A stretch of DNA of 64,000 nucleotides. Origin: CAZSSM01 sp964609385 (GTDB lineage: Bacteria; Planctomycetota; Planctomycetia; Isosphaerales; Isosphaeraceae). The notes beneath the pieces are model-generated. The model was not told where the DNA came from. It ran no database searches and worked only from the letters and a program-made list of their open reading frames with translations. The stretch is taken from positions 1 through 64,000 of the forward strand of contig CAZSSM010000003.1 of the NCBI GenBank assembly GCA_964609385.1, in the 5' to 3' direction. Positions 43,847 through 53,431 of this stretch are shown here, piece after piece. A program made the translations under genes and the position numbers. The first letter of the stretch is position 1. The number at the start of each line of letters is the position of its first letter.

Positions 43847-44319
43847 CGCATCGGTCTCCTCAACGAGGGGCTGGGATCGAGGGGGATCCGGTTGTCGGGG
43901 TGGGACCGGCGGTGATGGGTTCCCTCAGGGCCGCCGGAGCAAGCTAACGGGCAGGTGGGTGGGCGCGATCGCATTGACGTTTCGAGGAGCGCCTGCGATC
44001 GCGAGCGGTCAAGCAACTCGGAGACGCGTTTGACTTCGCCCCGAAAAGTTACGAGTTTGTTTAACATTGCGTCGACGAGGCTAATCGGTAGTACGGGATC
44101 CGGGCAAGCATTCGTGTGAGAATCGACCGATTTTCTGGAATTTGCCGGGAGCGTCGGGTCCTCGATCACCCGATTCCTGGGCCGTGATCGAACCGTTCCC
44201 AGTTCGTCGGGCCATCCGATTGTGTCGCGCGACGGATCGTGGCATCCTCGTACCATAGTGGAGCCGAACGGCTCGGAGGACCCTTGCTTCCAGACGCCCG
44301 ATCCAGGGACCAGACCACG
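43847..44319. other. 473-bp divergent intergenic region
   Basis: Separates the DUF1501-led block (minus) from the methyltransferase-led genes (plus). No gene, repeat or clear promoter recognised. Confidence 0.4.
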
Positions 44320-45351
44320 ATGTCCGAGCCGACGATTCCCGCGACAGTCATTGGCAGTTGGTCGATGCCGGGCTGGTATGTGGACTTCGTTGCCCGCGCT
44401 ACCGAGCATCCCGAGTCGGTCGGGACCGAAGACCTGGAGGAGGCCACGCGCGATGCGGTCCGCGTCGTGGTGGAGGACCAGCTCCGTGCCGGCCTCGACC
44501 GGATCAGCGACGGTGAGATGAGTCGGGTCGACTTCAACCTCGGCTTCTACGACCACCTGGAAGGCCTCGAGCCGCTCCCGCTCCGACGCCACTTGGGGGT
44601 CGAGGCACACGATCAGCGCTCCAAATACCGCTGCATCGCGCCGATCACCGCTCCACACGGGCTCGGAGCCGTCGGCGAATGGCAACGGCTCCGCGAGATC
44701 ACCGACTGGGATGCTAAGGTCCCCGTGCCGGGCGCCTTCACCTTGGCCGGCTGCATCCAGGGCGGTGAGGTCTATCCCGATCGGCATGCTGTCACCGAGG
44801 CGCTCATCCCAATCGTCAACGCCGAGCTCAGAGACCTGGCCGACCACGGTGTCGACTTCCTCCAACTCGACGAGCCCAGCTTCGCCTGTCATCCGGCCGA
44901 CGCCGACTACTTCCTCGACGTGATTTCCCGGACCGTCTCGGGGGTCAACGCGACCATCTCGATGCACATGTGCTTCGGGAACTATCGGGCCCGCGCTGTA
45001 GGATGGCGGAGCTATGCGCCGCTCTTCCCGTATGTCGGACGCGCTGCGGTCCACCAACTCGCCTTCGAGTTCGCCAGCCGCGAGATGGCCGAGGTCGAGC
45101 TGCTCGCCCAGTTGCCCGAGACGATGGACGTCGCGGTGGGCTTGGTCGACGTCAAGAACACCTGGGTCGAGCCGCCGAGCCTGGTGGCCGACCGTCTCCG
45201 AACCGTCCTGAAGCACGTGCCGCCGGAGCGCCTCGCTGTCACGCCCGACTGTGGCTTCAGCCAGACCGCACGCCACATTACTGTGGCCAAGGCCCACGCG
45301 ATGGTCGAAGGCGTCCGGATCGTCCGCCGCGAACGGGGACTCGATTCATGA
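44320..45351 (+). CDS. Cobalamin-independent methionine synthase C-terminal-like (MetE-C/UROD-fold) methyltransferase
   Basis: 343 aa, about the length of the isolated MetE catalytic half. The zinc site seems complete: His216 and Cys218 in SMHMCFGNY, Glu250 in LAFEFAS, Cys311 in TPDCGFSQT; the substrate loop LQLDEPSFA is also present. Such stand-alone proteins (MetE-C/epoxyalkane-CoM-transferase-like) transfer methyl or alkyl groups to thiols; without the N-terminal half it may not use folyl-polyglutamate, so the partner is unknown. The ATG was chosen at the domain start. The stop overlaps the ATG of the next gene (ATGA). Confidence 0.83.
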   Translation: MSEPTIPATVIGSWSMPGWYVDFVARATEHPESVGTEDLEEATRDAVRVVVEDQLRAGLDRISDGEMSRVDFNLGFYDHLEGLEPLPLRRHLGVEAHDQRSKYRCIAPITAPHGLGAVGEWQRLREITDWDAKVPVPGAFTLAGCIQGGEVYPDRHAVTEALIPIVNAELRDLADHGVDFLQLDEPSFACHPADADYFLDVISRTVSGVNATISMHMCFGNYRARAVGWRSYAPLFPYVGRAAVHQLAFEFASREMAEVELLAQLPETMDVAVGLVDVKNTWVEPPSLVADRLRTVLKHVPPERLAVTPDCGFSQTARHITVAKAHAMVEGVRIVRRERGLDS

Positions 45352-46232
45352 GTGCCGACGAATACGCCACCCTCATCGAGCCGTTGCGTTCGGGACGCGA
45401 CCTGCTCGACGAAATCGCCTCGACGGTCGTCCCACCGGGGCGATTCGCCCTTTGGTGGCTCGGCCAGAGCGGATACCTGATCAAGTCGAAGGCGGGCACT
45501 CTCGTCATCGACCCGTATCTCTCCGAGCATCTCACACAAAAATATGCGGGAACCGACAAGCCTCACGTTCGGATGACTCGGTCCCCGATCCGCGGTCAGG
45601 AACTGTCAGGCGTCGACGCGGTCTTGACCAGCCACAAACACTCCGACCACATCGATCCCGGCACGCTGCCCGGCCTGCTCGAAACGTCTACGGAGGCGCG
45701 TTTGGTCGTTCCGGCCGCGCTGGTCGCACATGCGGAAGGGCTTGGCCTGCCTGCGGACCGCATCGACCCGATCGACGCCGGCCAAACCAAGACCATCGCC
45801 GGCTTCGAGGTCCAAGCGCTCGCATCGGCTCACGAAGACCTCGACACCGATGATCAAGGGCGACACCTCTATCTTGGGTTCATCGTCTCTGCCGACGGTT
45901 GGCGGATCTACCATAGCGGCGACACGATGCTCTATCCCGGCCTGGTCGAAACGCTCGTGGACGAACCGCTCGATCTTTTGTTGCTACCGATCAACGGGCG
46001 TGATCCGGCCCGCGGGGTCGCCGGCAACATGTCGGCCGCCGACGTGGTCGATCTGGCGAGCGTCGTCCCAACCCGGTTCGTCATCCCGCATCACTACGAC
46101 ATGTTCACCTTTAACACAGTCCCGGTCTCGGACTTTGAGACCGAGACTCAACGGTTACCCGAGTCGGTCACGTCGGTCGTTCTCCAATGCGGTGAGCGCT
46201 GGATCTTGCCCGAAGGTGGCACCGACTCTTGA
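45348..46232 (+). CDS. UlaG-like metallo-beta-lactamase-fold hydrolase
   Basis: 294 aa, start coupled by ATGA overlap to the upstream methyltransferase. The metal motif HKHSDH at 96-101 matches HxHxDH, with further ligands in LASAHED, YHSGDT and the C-terminal IPHHYD. The closest known type is UlaG (L-ascorbate-6-phosphate lactonase) and related Mn/Zn hydrolases acting on sugar-phosphate lactones. Coupling with a MetE-C-like gene and proximity to xylulokinase suggests a sugar or one-carbon salvage role, but that is inference. Confidence 0.88.
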   Translation: MSADEYATLIEPLRSGRDLLDEIASTVVPPGRFALWWLGQSGYLIKSKAGTLVIDPYLSEHLTQKYAGTDKPHVRMTRSPIRGQELSGVDAVLTSHKHSDHIDPGTLPGLLETSTEARLVVPAALVAHAEGLGLPADRIDPIDAGQTKTIAGFEVQALASAHEDLDTDDQGRHLYLGFIVSADGWRIYHSGDTMLYPGLVETLVDEPLDLLLLPINGRDPARGVAGNMSAADVVDLASVVPTRFVIPHHYDMFTFNTVPVSDFETETQRLPESVTSVVLQCGERWILPEGGTDS

Positions 46233-46403
46233 TCGAATCGGTGACGGCTTCGATGGCCGCTTCAAAGTCGTCGGTGTCCCGATCTTTCCCCCTCTTCGTG
46301 ACGGATCCCTCGGTATTCCCGGTTCCCGACGACGTAACGAACAAACAGAACAGAACCGCATCGGTGTTCGCTCCGAGATCGAGACATTGAAGGAGGCAGG
46401 TTC

Positions 46404-47936
46404 GTGGCCATCGCGTTGGGCATCGACATCGGGACCTCGGGGACCAAGACGATCGCGATCGACGAGACCGGCGCGATCCTGGCCGGAGCGACCGCCGAAT
46501 ATCCCTGCGACTACCCGAAACCGGGCTGGTCCGAGCAGGGGCCCGAACTTTGGTGGGACGCCACTGTCACCACGATCCGCGACGTGTTGGCCAAGGCAAA
46601 CATCAATGGCGATCAGGTCTCCGGGATCGGCCTGAGCGGCCAGATGCACGGCTCGGTCTTCCTCGACAAGGACGGTCAGGTAATCCGGCCGGCCCTGCTC
46701 TGGAACGACCAGCGGACCGCCGCTGAATGCGCTGAGATCGAGCGACGTGCCGGCGGTCGTGAGGAACTGGTCCGCATGGTCGCTAACCCGGCTCTGACGG
46801 GATTCACTGCTCCTAAGTTGCTCTGGCTCCGCAACCACGAGCCGGCTCATTGGGACCGCGTCGCGCAGGTCCTGTTGCCCAAGGACTACGTTCGCTATCG
46901 GCTCAGCGGCACCTATGCCACCGAGGTCAGTGACGCCTCGGGGACCCTGCTGCTGGATGTGGCCAACCGGAAGTGGAGCACCGACCTCCTGGCCAAGTTG
47001 GACCTCGACATCGCCTTGTTGCCGAAATGCTTCGAGAGCTTCGAGGTCTCTGCGCAGGTCAGCGATGCCGTCGCGCGACAGACCGGGCTCAAGGCCGGCA
47101 CGCCGATCGTCGGCGGGGGCGGCGACCAGCCCGCTGGCGCCGTCGGTAACGGGATCGTCAAGGCCGGCGTCGTCTCGGTCTCCTTGGGCACCTCCGGCGT
47201 CGTCTTCGCCCACGCCCCGGAACTCGGCTTCGATCCGCTCGGCCGGCTCCAACGCGGATGCCACGCTGTGCCGGGCGACTATCACCTTATGGGCGTCGTC
47301 CTCTCGGCCGCCGGCAGCCTCCAGTGGTATCGCGACCACGTCGGCGCCTTGCTCGAAGAGACCGCCAAAGTCCAAAACCGCGATGTTTATGAGATGCTCA
47401 TGGACGAGGCATCCCAGGCGCCTCCCGGCTCAGAAGGTCTGATCTTCTTGCCATATCTGACCGGTGAGCGGACGCCCCACTTCGACCCCGACGCAAAGGG
47501 GGGATGGATCGGCCTGACGGTCCGCCACCGCCACGCTCATATGGTTCGGAGCATCCTAGAGGGGGTCACCTTCGCGATCCGCGACAGCTTCGAGCTGATC
47601 AAGGAGTCGGGCATGGCGATTTCCGAAGTCCGAATCTTCGGTGGAGGCGCCAAGAGCCCGCTCTGGCGACAGATCCACGCCGATGCCTTGGGCTTCCCGA
47701 TGCACACGGTCAATGCCACCGAAGGGCCCGGCTTCGGCGTCGCTCTCTTGGCACTCGTCGGTACCGGCACCTTCGCCAGCGTCCCGGAAGCCTGCGACGC
47801 CACCATCCGGACCGTCGACCAGACCGCTCACGACCCGGCCCGTACCGGTCACTACGACAAGACCTATGCGGTCTATCAGCGGCTCTACCGCGAACTCCGC
47901 GAGAGCTTCCCCGAGATCACCGCCCTCTCGTCTTGA
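46404..47936 (+). CDS. xylB: Xylulokinase (FGGY carbohydrate kinase)
   Basis: 510 aa. GTG start with AAGGAGG 7 nt upstream. The FGGY fold shows the phosphate-binding GIDIGTSGTKTIAID at the N-terminus, GLSGQMHGSV and PALLWNDQRT typical of XylB, the catalytic Asp in GGGGDQPAGAVG, and the C-terminal ATP loop RIFGGGAKSPLW. It phosphorylates D-xylulose to xylulose-5-phosphate for the pentose phosphate pathway. No xylA neighbour. It is 171 bp downstream of the UlaG-like gene and may be part of the same transcript. Confidence 0.93.
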   Translation: MAIALGIDIGTSGTKTIAIDETGAILAGATAEYPCDYPKPGWSEQGPELWWDATVTTIRDVLAKANINGDQVSGIGLSGQMHGSVFLDKDGQVIRPALLWNDQRTAAECAEIERRAGGREELVRMVANPALTGFTAPKLLWLRNHEPAHWDRVAQVLLPKDYVRYRLSGTYATEVSDASGTLLLDVANRKWSTDLLAKLDLDIALLPKCFESFEVSAQVSDAVARQTGLKAGTPIVGGGGDQPAGAVGNGIVKAGVVSVSLGTSGVVFAHAPELGFDPLGRLQRGCHAVPGDYHLMGVVLSAAGSLQWYRDHVGALLEETAKVQNRDVYEMLMDEASQAPPGSEGLIFLPYLTGERTPHFDPDAKGGWIGLTVRHRHAHMVRSILEGVTFAIRDSFELIKESGMAISEVRIFGGGAKSPLWRQIHADALGFPMHTVNATEGPGFGVALLALVGTGTFASVPEACDATIRTVDQTAHDPARTGHYDKTYAVYQRLYRELRESFPEITALSS

Positions 47937-47995
47937 TCGCTCGACCGCACGTCCCAACGCATTTGGTCCCGTGATGTCGCTGGAAGGGTCGTTTC

Positions 47996-50182
47996 GTGGC
48001 GCGTCGCAAACCTCGATCGAAACCGTCGGCACGTCGACGCGCCACCGAACCGGCCCCGGCCACCACGATCCGCAACGAGGTTCGTAAGCCGACCTCGGAG
48101 GATTCGAAACCCGAATCGATCGAGGGCGACTCGACCGCTCCATCGCTTGCCGTTGTACCCTCAACGGGTCGACCCAAGTTTTGGACGCCACCGCGGCTCA
48201 TTGTGGCCGTGGTCGCGTTGGTGTTGCTCCACGGGACCTTGGCCGTCGACAGCCTGCTCCGCGAGAATCCGACCGTCGACGAGGTCGCCCATCTGCCGGC
48301 CGGGGTCTCGTATTGGGAGCAAGGGACGTTTCGGCTGTATCATCATAATCCGCCGTTGATCAAGCTGATCGCGGCCTTGCCCGTGATCCTGGCCGGGCCA
48401 ACGACCGATCCGCTCTACGAACAGCCCAGTTGGACGAACGCGACGCCCTCGCATCCCTTCTTCGCTCACGAGTTCGCCGCCCTCAACGCGGACCGATATC
48501 TCGACCTCATGACCCTGGCGCGGTTGACGATTCCACCGATCTCGATGATCGGCGCCGTTGTCCTGTTCCTCTGGACCCGTCGGCTCTACGGCGACGTCGG
48601 CGCCCTGCTGAGCCTGAGCCTCTACGCCTTCGCGCCGAACATCCTCGCCCACGCACGTCTGGTCACGACCGATATCGGCGCGACCGTCATCGGCCTAGCG
48701 GCCAACTTCGCCTACGCGCTCTACCTCCAGCGACCTGGTTGGATCCGTGCGTTCGTTGCGGGTGGTTTGCTCGGCATCGGCTGTCTGATCAAGTTCAGTC
48801 TCCTCCTTTTGTTTGGACTCTGGCCGTTGCTCTGGCTGGTCCACACCTTGCTCCGAGGCGATCGCTCGGAATCGTTCCTGAGATGGCTTCGGCGGTACGT
48901 GCTCCATGCGTTGACTGCGTTGACGATCACCCTTGGTCTGATCAACGCGGGATACGGGTTCGAGGGAACGTTCACGAGGCTCGGCGACTTCGAGTTCTAC
49001 AGCGCGACGTTGACCCGACCGTTCGAACGCGAGATGTCCCGAGATCCCGGGTTCCTCGAACTCAACGGGCTTCAGAAAATCGTCGCGCCGCACCGAATCA
49101 ACCGGTTCCGCAACACGATCCTGGGAGCGATTCCCGTCCCACTGCCGGTCCACTTCCTGCTCGGGTTCGACGAGCAGAAGGTCGAGGCCGATGGGATCCC
49201 CGCCCGTTTCGTCGACCCGAACGCCCCGCCCGACGCCACCCTCGGTTACCCGGTCTATCTCGACGGAATTCTTCGCGAGACCGGCTGGGAGACATATTAC
49301 CTCCAAGCCCTCCGTTACAAGCTGCCTGAGGGGACGCTGATCCTGATCGGGTTGGCCATCCTGTCGTTCCCGGTCTACCGCCCGCAGGTGAATCGTGCCG
49401 ATGAGGCGGTCGTCGCGATCATCCCAATCGTCTATCTACTCGTGTTCACCTTTGCAACCGACATCAACATCGGTCTCCGTTACGTGTTACCCATGCTCCC
49501 GTTCCTGTTCCTCGTGGCCGGTCGGGTCGGGGCTTGGTGTGCGGATGCGTCAGGACCTCAAGGATGGCTCCTGAGGGGCTTGACGCTCATCGCGTTGCTA
49601 GCGTCGATCGCCTCGTCGCTTTCGGTGCACCCGCACTATCTGGCGCACTTCAACCGGGTCTCGGGCGGACCGGATCGCGGGTCGGAGCACCTGATCGATA
49701 GCAACCTCGACTGGGGGCAGGACCTGATCACGCTCCACGATTGGATGTTGCGGAACGCGCCCGACGAACCGGTCGGCCTGGCCTACTTCGGCCAGATCCA
49801 TCCCAAGATCGTGCTGGGACCGGCCGACATCTCATGGTTCGTGCCACCCTCGGCGACCGACGAGGATGGTTCACCATTGTTGCGACCGCAGCCCTTGGCG
49901 GCCGTCCCATTCCCTGAAGGACCGATCCGACCCGGCCTCTACGCGGTCAGCGCGTCGTTGTTGCGCGGCTTGCCTTATCCGCTCTACGATCCCCGAACCG
50001 AGGCGAATCCGAAGCTCTACCCCAGTTGGGATCGGGTTCGCAACCTGTATGCTTATTTTCAGAGTGTTGATCCGATCACCAAGCTCGGCTACTCGATCTT
50101 CGTCTATCGCCTCGACGAGTCGGAGGCACGTCGACTGGAGGCGATTCGAACCGGTAGGCGATGGGGTTCGTCCGACCGCTGA
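47996..50182 (+). CDS. Membrane glycosyltransferase of the GT39/ArnT (PMT) type
   Basis: 728 aa, GTG start with GGAAGGG upstream. A basic, disordered N-terminus of about 65 residues precedes the first membrane helix. The PMT signature is NPTVDEVAHLPAGVSYWEQG with an Asp-Glu pair, then HNPPLIKLIAALP; about ten further hydrophobic helices follow, and the C-terminal part is a periplasmic domain (DWGQDLITLHDWM). The family uses polyprenyl-phosphate sugars to glycosylate proteins or lipids. The acceptor is unknown. It follows xylB by 59 bp. Confidence 0.85.
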   Translation: MARRKPRSKPSARRRATEPAPATTIRNEVRKPTSEDSKPESIEGDSTAPSLAVVPSTGRPKFWTPPRLIVAVVALVLLHGTLAVDSLLRENPTVDEVAHLPAGVSYWEQGTFRLYHHNPPLIKLIAALPVILAGPTTDPLYEQPSWTNATPSHPFFAHEFAALNADRYLDLMTLARLTIPPISMIGAVVLFLWTRRLYGDVGALLSLSLYAFAPNILAHARLVTTDIGATVIGLAANFAYALYLQRPGWIRAFVAGGLLGIGCLIKFSLLLLFGLWPLLWLVHTLLRGDRSESFLRWLRRYVLHALTALTITLGLINAGYGFEGTFTRLGDFEFYSATLTRPFEREMSRDPGFLELNGLQKIVAPHRINRFRNTILGAIPVPLPVHFLLGFDEQKVEADGIPARFVDPNAPPDATLGYPVYLDGILRETGWETYYLQALRYKLPEGTLILIGLAILSFPVYRPQVNRADEAVVAIIPIVYLLVFTFATDINIGLRYVLPMLPFLFLVAGRVGAWCADASGPQGWLLRGLTLIALLASIASSLSVHPHYLAHFNRVSGGPDRGSEHLIDSNLDWGQDLITLHDWMLRNAPDEPVGLAYFGQIHPKIVLGPADISWFVPPSATDEDGSPLLRPQPLAAVPFPEGPIRPGLYAVSASLLRGLPYPLYDPRTEANPKLYPSWDRVRNLYAYFQSVDPITKLGYSIFVYRLDESEARRLEAIRTGRRWGSSDR

Positions 50183-50263
50183 TCAACCCCCCCGTCGGGT
50201 CGATGGGTTCGGACAGCGCCGATCCCACGGACCCCCCATCGACCCTTTGTCGATCGACGACGA

Positions 50264-50734
50264 TCAGCCCTGCCCCTGATCCTTCATGGCCAGGACCATC
50301 TCACGGCAGGTCTGGACACATTGCTCCATCTGCTTGCGGGCCTCGACCATGACGGGGGCGTCACCATCCTTAATGATCTCGGCGGTCTTTTGACAGACCT
50401 CACCGCAAGCCTGGCATGACTGGATCATGTAGGGGCTCTGGCGAGCCATCATCTGGGCGGCGAGTCGGCAGAATTCGGCGCAATCGGTGGTGGCACGATG
50501 GCGGTCAGCATGCTGGGAATCGCCCTCGGCCAACTTGGTCAGGCAATGGTGTGCCGCCTCATCGCAAGCGACCGCACAAGCGACGCATGACTCGAGGCAG
50601 GCGTCACGGGCTGAATCGCCTTCGTGACGATCAAGCCACGGAGCTGCGGTAGTCGAGCCGTTCCAAGCGGCCGAGCCCAGGACGGCCGAGCCGGTGCCGA
50701 AGCCCAGAATATTTAGCAGGTGTCGACGGTTCAT
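50264..50734 (-). CDS. Four-helix-bundle copper-storage-like protein (Csp/DUF326), exported
   Basis: 156 aa from the ATG giving MNRRHLLNILGFGTGSAVLG; the Arg-Arg pair and hydrophobic stretch suggest Tat or Sec export. GGAGA sits 8 nt upstream. Twelve cysteines in CxxxC-like spacing line predicted helices (DACLESCVACAVACDEAAHH, TTDCAEFC, IQSCQACGEVC, EQCVQTC), the pattern of Csp1-type proteins that bind many Cu(I) ions inside a four-helix bundle. It probably buffers copper in the periplasm. A perfect dyad lies 50-72 bp upstream. No copper ATPase or regulator gene is in the window. Confidence 0.88.
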   Translation of the reverse strand: MNRRHLLNILGFGTGSAVLGSAAWNGSTTAAPWLDRHEGDSARDACLESCVACAVACDEAAHHCLTKLAEGDSQHADRHRATTDCAEFCRLAAQMMARQSPYMIQSCQACGEVCQKTAEIIKDGDAPVMVEARKQMEQCVQTCREMVLAMKDQGQG

Positions 50735-50783
50735 GAAGAATCTCCAGAGGTGGAAACTGTGGGATGCGTAAGTCATGGTAGAC

Positions 50784-50806
50784 AAACCCAGTCTGAGGCT
50801 GGGTTT
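50784..50806. promoter_or_regulatory. Perfect dyad upstream of the copper-storage-like gene
   Basis: AAACCCAG-N7-CTGGGTTT, a 23-bp perfect inverted repeat 50-72 bp before the start codon on the minus strand. Spacing and position suit a transcription-factor operator. The inner 19 bp run from ACC to GGT, a spacing also seen in MerR-family sites, but I could not fit a -35/-10 pair around it. Confidence 0.5.
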
Positions 50807-50932
50807 CCCACGTTAACTCAGGGCAAGCGTCATGCCGAACGATAACGGAACACTGCTCAGCCCTGGATCCTTCTGCTGATTGTCGAACGGTTCTCGACCT
50901 TCGATTGTGCAATCCTCGACGGTTCTCGAGGG

Positions 50933-51973
50933 TTAGTCTGGGGATATTCGGGTCACGAAACCGTCGCGATCGATCGCGCCACGGGCGTTGGTGTTGCGGT
51001 AGTCGGCCTCACCCGCGCAAAGCACCTCGACCCGACCGATCTTTCCGGCCTCCTGGGGTCGTCCTTCGTCGTCGACGACCCGGAGGGCAACGTTGGGACA
51101 CGACTGGCCGAGGGTCCCCATGCGGAGACCGACCTGCTTGATCCCGTCGCGGTCGTAATCCGGCGCCGAGGCGGTCAAGCGACCCAATGTGGGATGCACC
51201 CAGGAGGGCGCGATCATCGGCATTGGCGATTCGTCGACGGGTCTCAGGTTTGCCCGTGCTCGGACCTGCTGCTCGACGACCGCCTGACGGATCGCGAAGG
51301 TCGTGACCGGCGACCGCAACGGGGGACCGAACCGGATCACCACGCGACCCTTGGTCGAGGATCTCGATGTCGAACTCGGATTCCCTTCGATCGCCGAATC
51401 GTTTTTCGAAGACTCTCCGACTTGTGCGGCGAAACTGAACCGGCTGCCCCAGAGCCCGACCAAGGCAACTGGGACGATGTCGACGTCGTTTCGAGAGGCG
51501 ACGAGTCGTTCAAGTCCTCGGAGGAACCGGCCGACCCGTCCGTTGCGCGTCAGTTGGGCCTCGGGAAAGACTACAAGCATCTGGCCCCGGTCGAGGATTG
51601 CGGTGGCGCGTCGGAGAACTTCGCGGTGTGCTTTGGGGCCGGTCTCGGGCACGAGAACGTGGCCCATCCGCCAACAGATCAGCCGACGGAACGGATCGCC
51701 GACGTTACCGTCGAAAATCAAAAAACGGAGCCGTCGCGGCGCGAATGCCGTGACCAATGCGGGGTCGATCCAAGTGACGTGATTGGGCGCGAGAATGACT
51801 GGCCCGGACTCGGGGAGTTGGTCGAGACCCTGAACATCAATTTGGTAGATCGAACCGACGGCGAACCGACAAGCGGCCGGAATCCACAGCGGAAACGTGA
51901 TGACCATGGCGATTGCGATTACGATCATCGAGCCAATGATCGTGATCAGCGCGAGGACGAGCGACCCAGACAC
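50933..51973 (-). CDS. PlsC-type 1-acyl-glycerophosphate acyltransferase with residual acyl-ligase segment
   Basis: 346 aa, GTG start 3 nt after the MFS stop. A membrane helix at 5-30 precedes the acyltransferase HX4D motif NHVTWID (His65, Asp70) and FPEAQLTRNG, the variant usual in Aas-like acyl-ACP:phospholipid acyltransferases. After about 255 the chain becomes a piece of an adenylate-forming ligase: APDYDRDGIKQVGLRMGTLG and VALRVVDDEGRPQEAGKIGR resemble the middle of ANL enzymes (cf. GSVGMPIPGTAIRILDPETG in the ligase at 53911-55653), then it ends. It probably reacylates lysophospholipid; the residual part cannot bind ATP. Confidence 0.85.
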   Translation of the reverse strand: MSGSLVLALITIIGSMIVIAIAMVITFPLWIPAACRFAVGSIYQIDVQGLDQLPESGPVILAPNHVTWIDPALVTAFAPRRLRFLIFDGNVGDPFRRLICWRMGHVLVPETGPKAHREVLRRATAILDRGQMLVVFPEAQLTRNGRVGRFLRGLERLVASRNDVDIVPVALVGLWGSRFSFAAQVGESSKNDSAIEGNPSSTSRSSTKGRVVIRFGPPLRSPVTTFAIRQAVVEQQVRARANLRPVDESPMPMIAPSWVHPTLGRLTASAPDYDRDGIKQVGLRMGTLGQSCPNVALRVVDDEGRPQEAGKIGRVEVLCAGEADYRNTNARGAIDRDGFVTRISPD

Positions 51974-51976
51974 CGT

Positions 51977-53431
51977 TCAGTCCCCCGCGGCTGTTAAGGT
52001 GTTGTCGGGATCGTGCGGATTCTCGTCACGTTTATCGCCTTCGGTTCCGATAGTCCGTGCCAGTTGCCATCCGAGGGGAATGGCAAGAAGGCTGATGCCA
52101 GCCATGGTCAGGAAGGCGCGGGCGTAGCGCCGCCGGATCGCGTCTCGCCCCAGCGGCATGTCGGGCGCCTCGTCACCGTCCGGCGGATCGACCGATGCAT
52201 AATCGGTCTTGTCATCTGTTTGAGGATCGTCTCGCTCGGTCGATTTGATCGCGGCCGGATCGGGGGTCGGGATCGGACCGAGGTCACCGACGATCGTGGC
52301 GAACAGGCCGGTCCCGAGCGCACCGATGTTGGAGATGGCCATGAACAAAGCGAAGGTCGAGGCGGCCAACCGTTTACTGGTCGCCCCCATGGCCAGAACG
52401 TAGAACATTGCGTCGAGCAATCCGACAATCATTCCCAATGCCAAGGCACCAATAAAGGCCGTGGCGAACCCGTCGACGAGCAACTGACCGCATTCGATTA
52501 GGGACAGGCCGAGCAAGGCGGCGACGATCAGGTGGACGCGTCGGAATCGCCAGACCAGCAACGGGAGGCCCAACGCCCCCACGGCGCGACCGATGTCCTT
52601 GAGGCTGGCCAGCCACCCGATCTGATCGGAGCCCAACCCGACGCCACGCTGGTGGAACAGAGAGAGTTGATAGATCGCGCTTTGTGTGGCGATCGCGTAG
52701 AGCGATGCATAGGCGATCAGCATCAGCGAACGGGGCCGGAGCAGGATCGACAGGGCCGACCAATCGAATCGATCGCCCGGGGAGTCACGACGCGGTTCGG
52801 TCGTCGTGAGTGCGACGAGGATCGGAACCACCCCGAGGGCGGCGGCTGAGCCTAGGACGCGTGGCATCAGACTCAGATCGATCGAACGGTCAGCGCCCGC
52901 GTTGAGCCAGGCCCCGAAGATCGTCGAGGCCAAGGCGGCCGTGGCGAACCGGCTGAAGACGAGCAAGCCCTGGACCCGATCACGCTGCCGTTCGGGTGTT
53001 GCTTCGACGACCATGCCGTCGGTGCAGGTGTCAGTCACGGCGAAACCGACGACCGCGAGAATGGCTAGGACGGCGAACCCCCAAGGATTCGGACCCGGAT
53101 CGACCACCATCAGGGCAACCAGGGCGGCCGACTGGATCAGGCAGCCCAGCACGATGTAGGGGCGTCGATGACCGAGCCCCAGAAGGCTGAACCGGTCGGT
53201 GATCGGGCCGAAGACGAACTTGAAGAGCAGGGGGAGTAGGATCAGCGTCTGGATCTGACCGGCCGTATTGTCGGGAACGCCATCGGCGACCATGTGCAGG
53301 ACGCTGTACGTAGCCACATAGGCGTAAACAACCCCCTGAAGGGCGTAAACGCTGAGGAAGAGCACGAGCGATGGCGTCGGCAGGCGTTGTGGGCTCGACG
53401 ACATATGGGGAGGTGGGGTCGGGTCGACCAT
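51977..53431 (-). CDS. Major facilitator superfamily transporter (AmpG/PAT-like or LplT-like)
   Basis: 484 aa with about twelve hydrophobic helices. N-terminal MFS features: LPLLFKFVFGPITDRFSLLG (the loop 2-3 motif) and RRPYIVLG. A hydrophilic insert of about 50 residues rich in Asp and Pro precedes the last helix, and the C-terminus is acidic. It is translated just ahead of the PlsC-type gene (3-nt gap). LplT carriers flip lysophospholipids to the cytosolic side for Aas to reacylate, so this context suggests a lysolipid carrier. Sequence alone fits AmpG/acetyl-CoA-type (PAT) carriers equally well. Confidence 0.82.
   Translation of the reverse strand: MVDPTPPPHMSSSPQRLPTPSLVLFLSVYALQGVVYAYVATYSVLHMVADGVPDNTAGQIQTLILLPLLFKFVFGPITDRFSLLGLGHRRPYIVLGCLIQSAALVALMVVDPGPNPWGFAVLAILAVVGFAVTDTCTDGMVVEATPERQRDRVQGLLVFSRFATAALASTIFGAWLNAGADRSIDLSLMPRVLGSAAALGVVPILVALTTTEPRRDSPGDRFDWSALSILLRPRSLMLIAYASLYAIATQSAIYQLSLFHQRGVGLGSDQIGWLASLKDIGRAVGALGLPLLVWRFRRVHLIVAALLGLSLIECGQLLVDGFATAFIGALALGMIVGLLDAMFYVLAMGATSKRLAASTFALFMAISNIGALGTGLFATIVGDLGPIPTPDPAAIKSTERDDPQTDDKTDYASVDPPDGDEAPDMPLGRDAIRRRYARAFLTMAGISLLAIPLGWQLARTIGTEGDKRDENPHDPDNTLTAAGD

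Noticed and set aside
43816..45297. 493-codon open frame on the minus strand
   Set aside because: Antisense shadow of the MetE-C-like gene, which has an intact zinc site on the plus strand.
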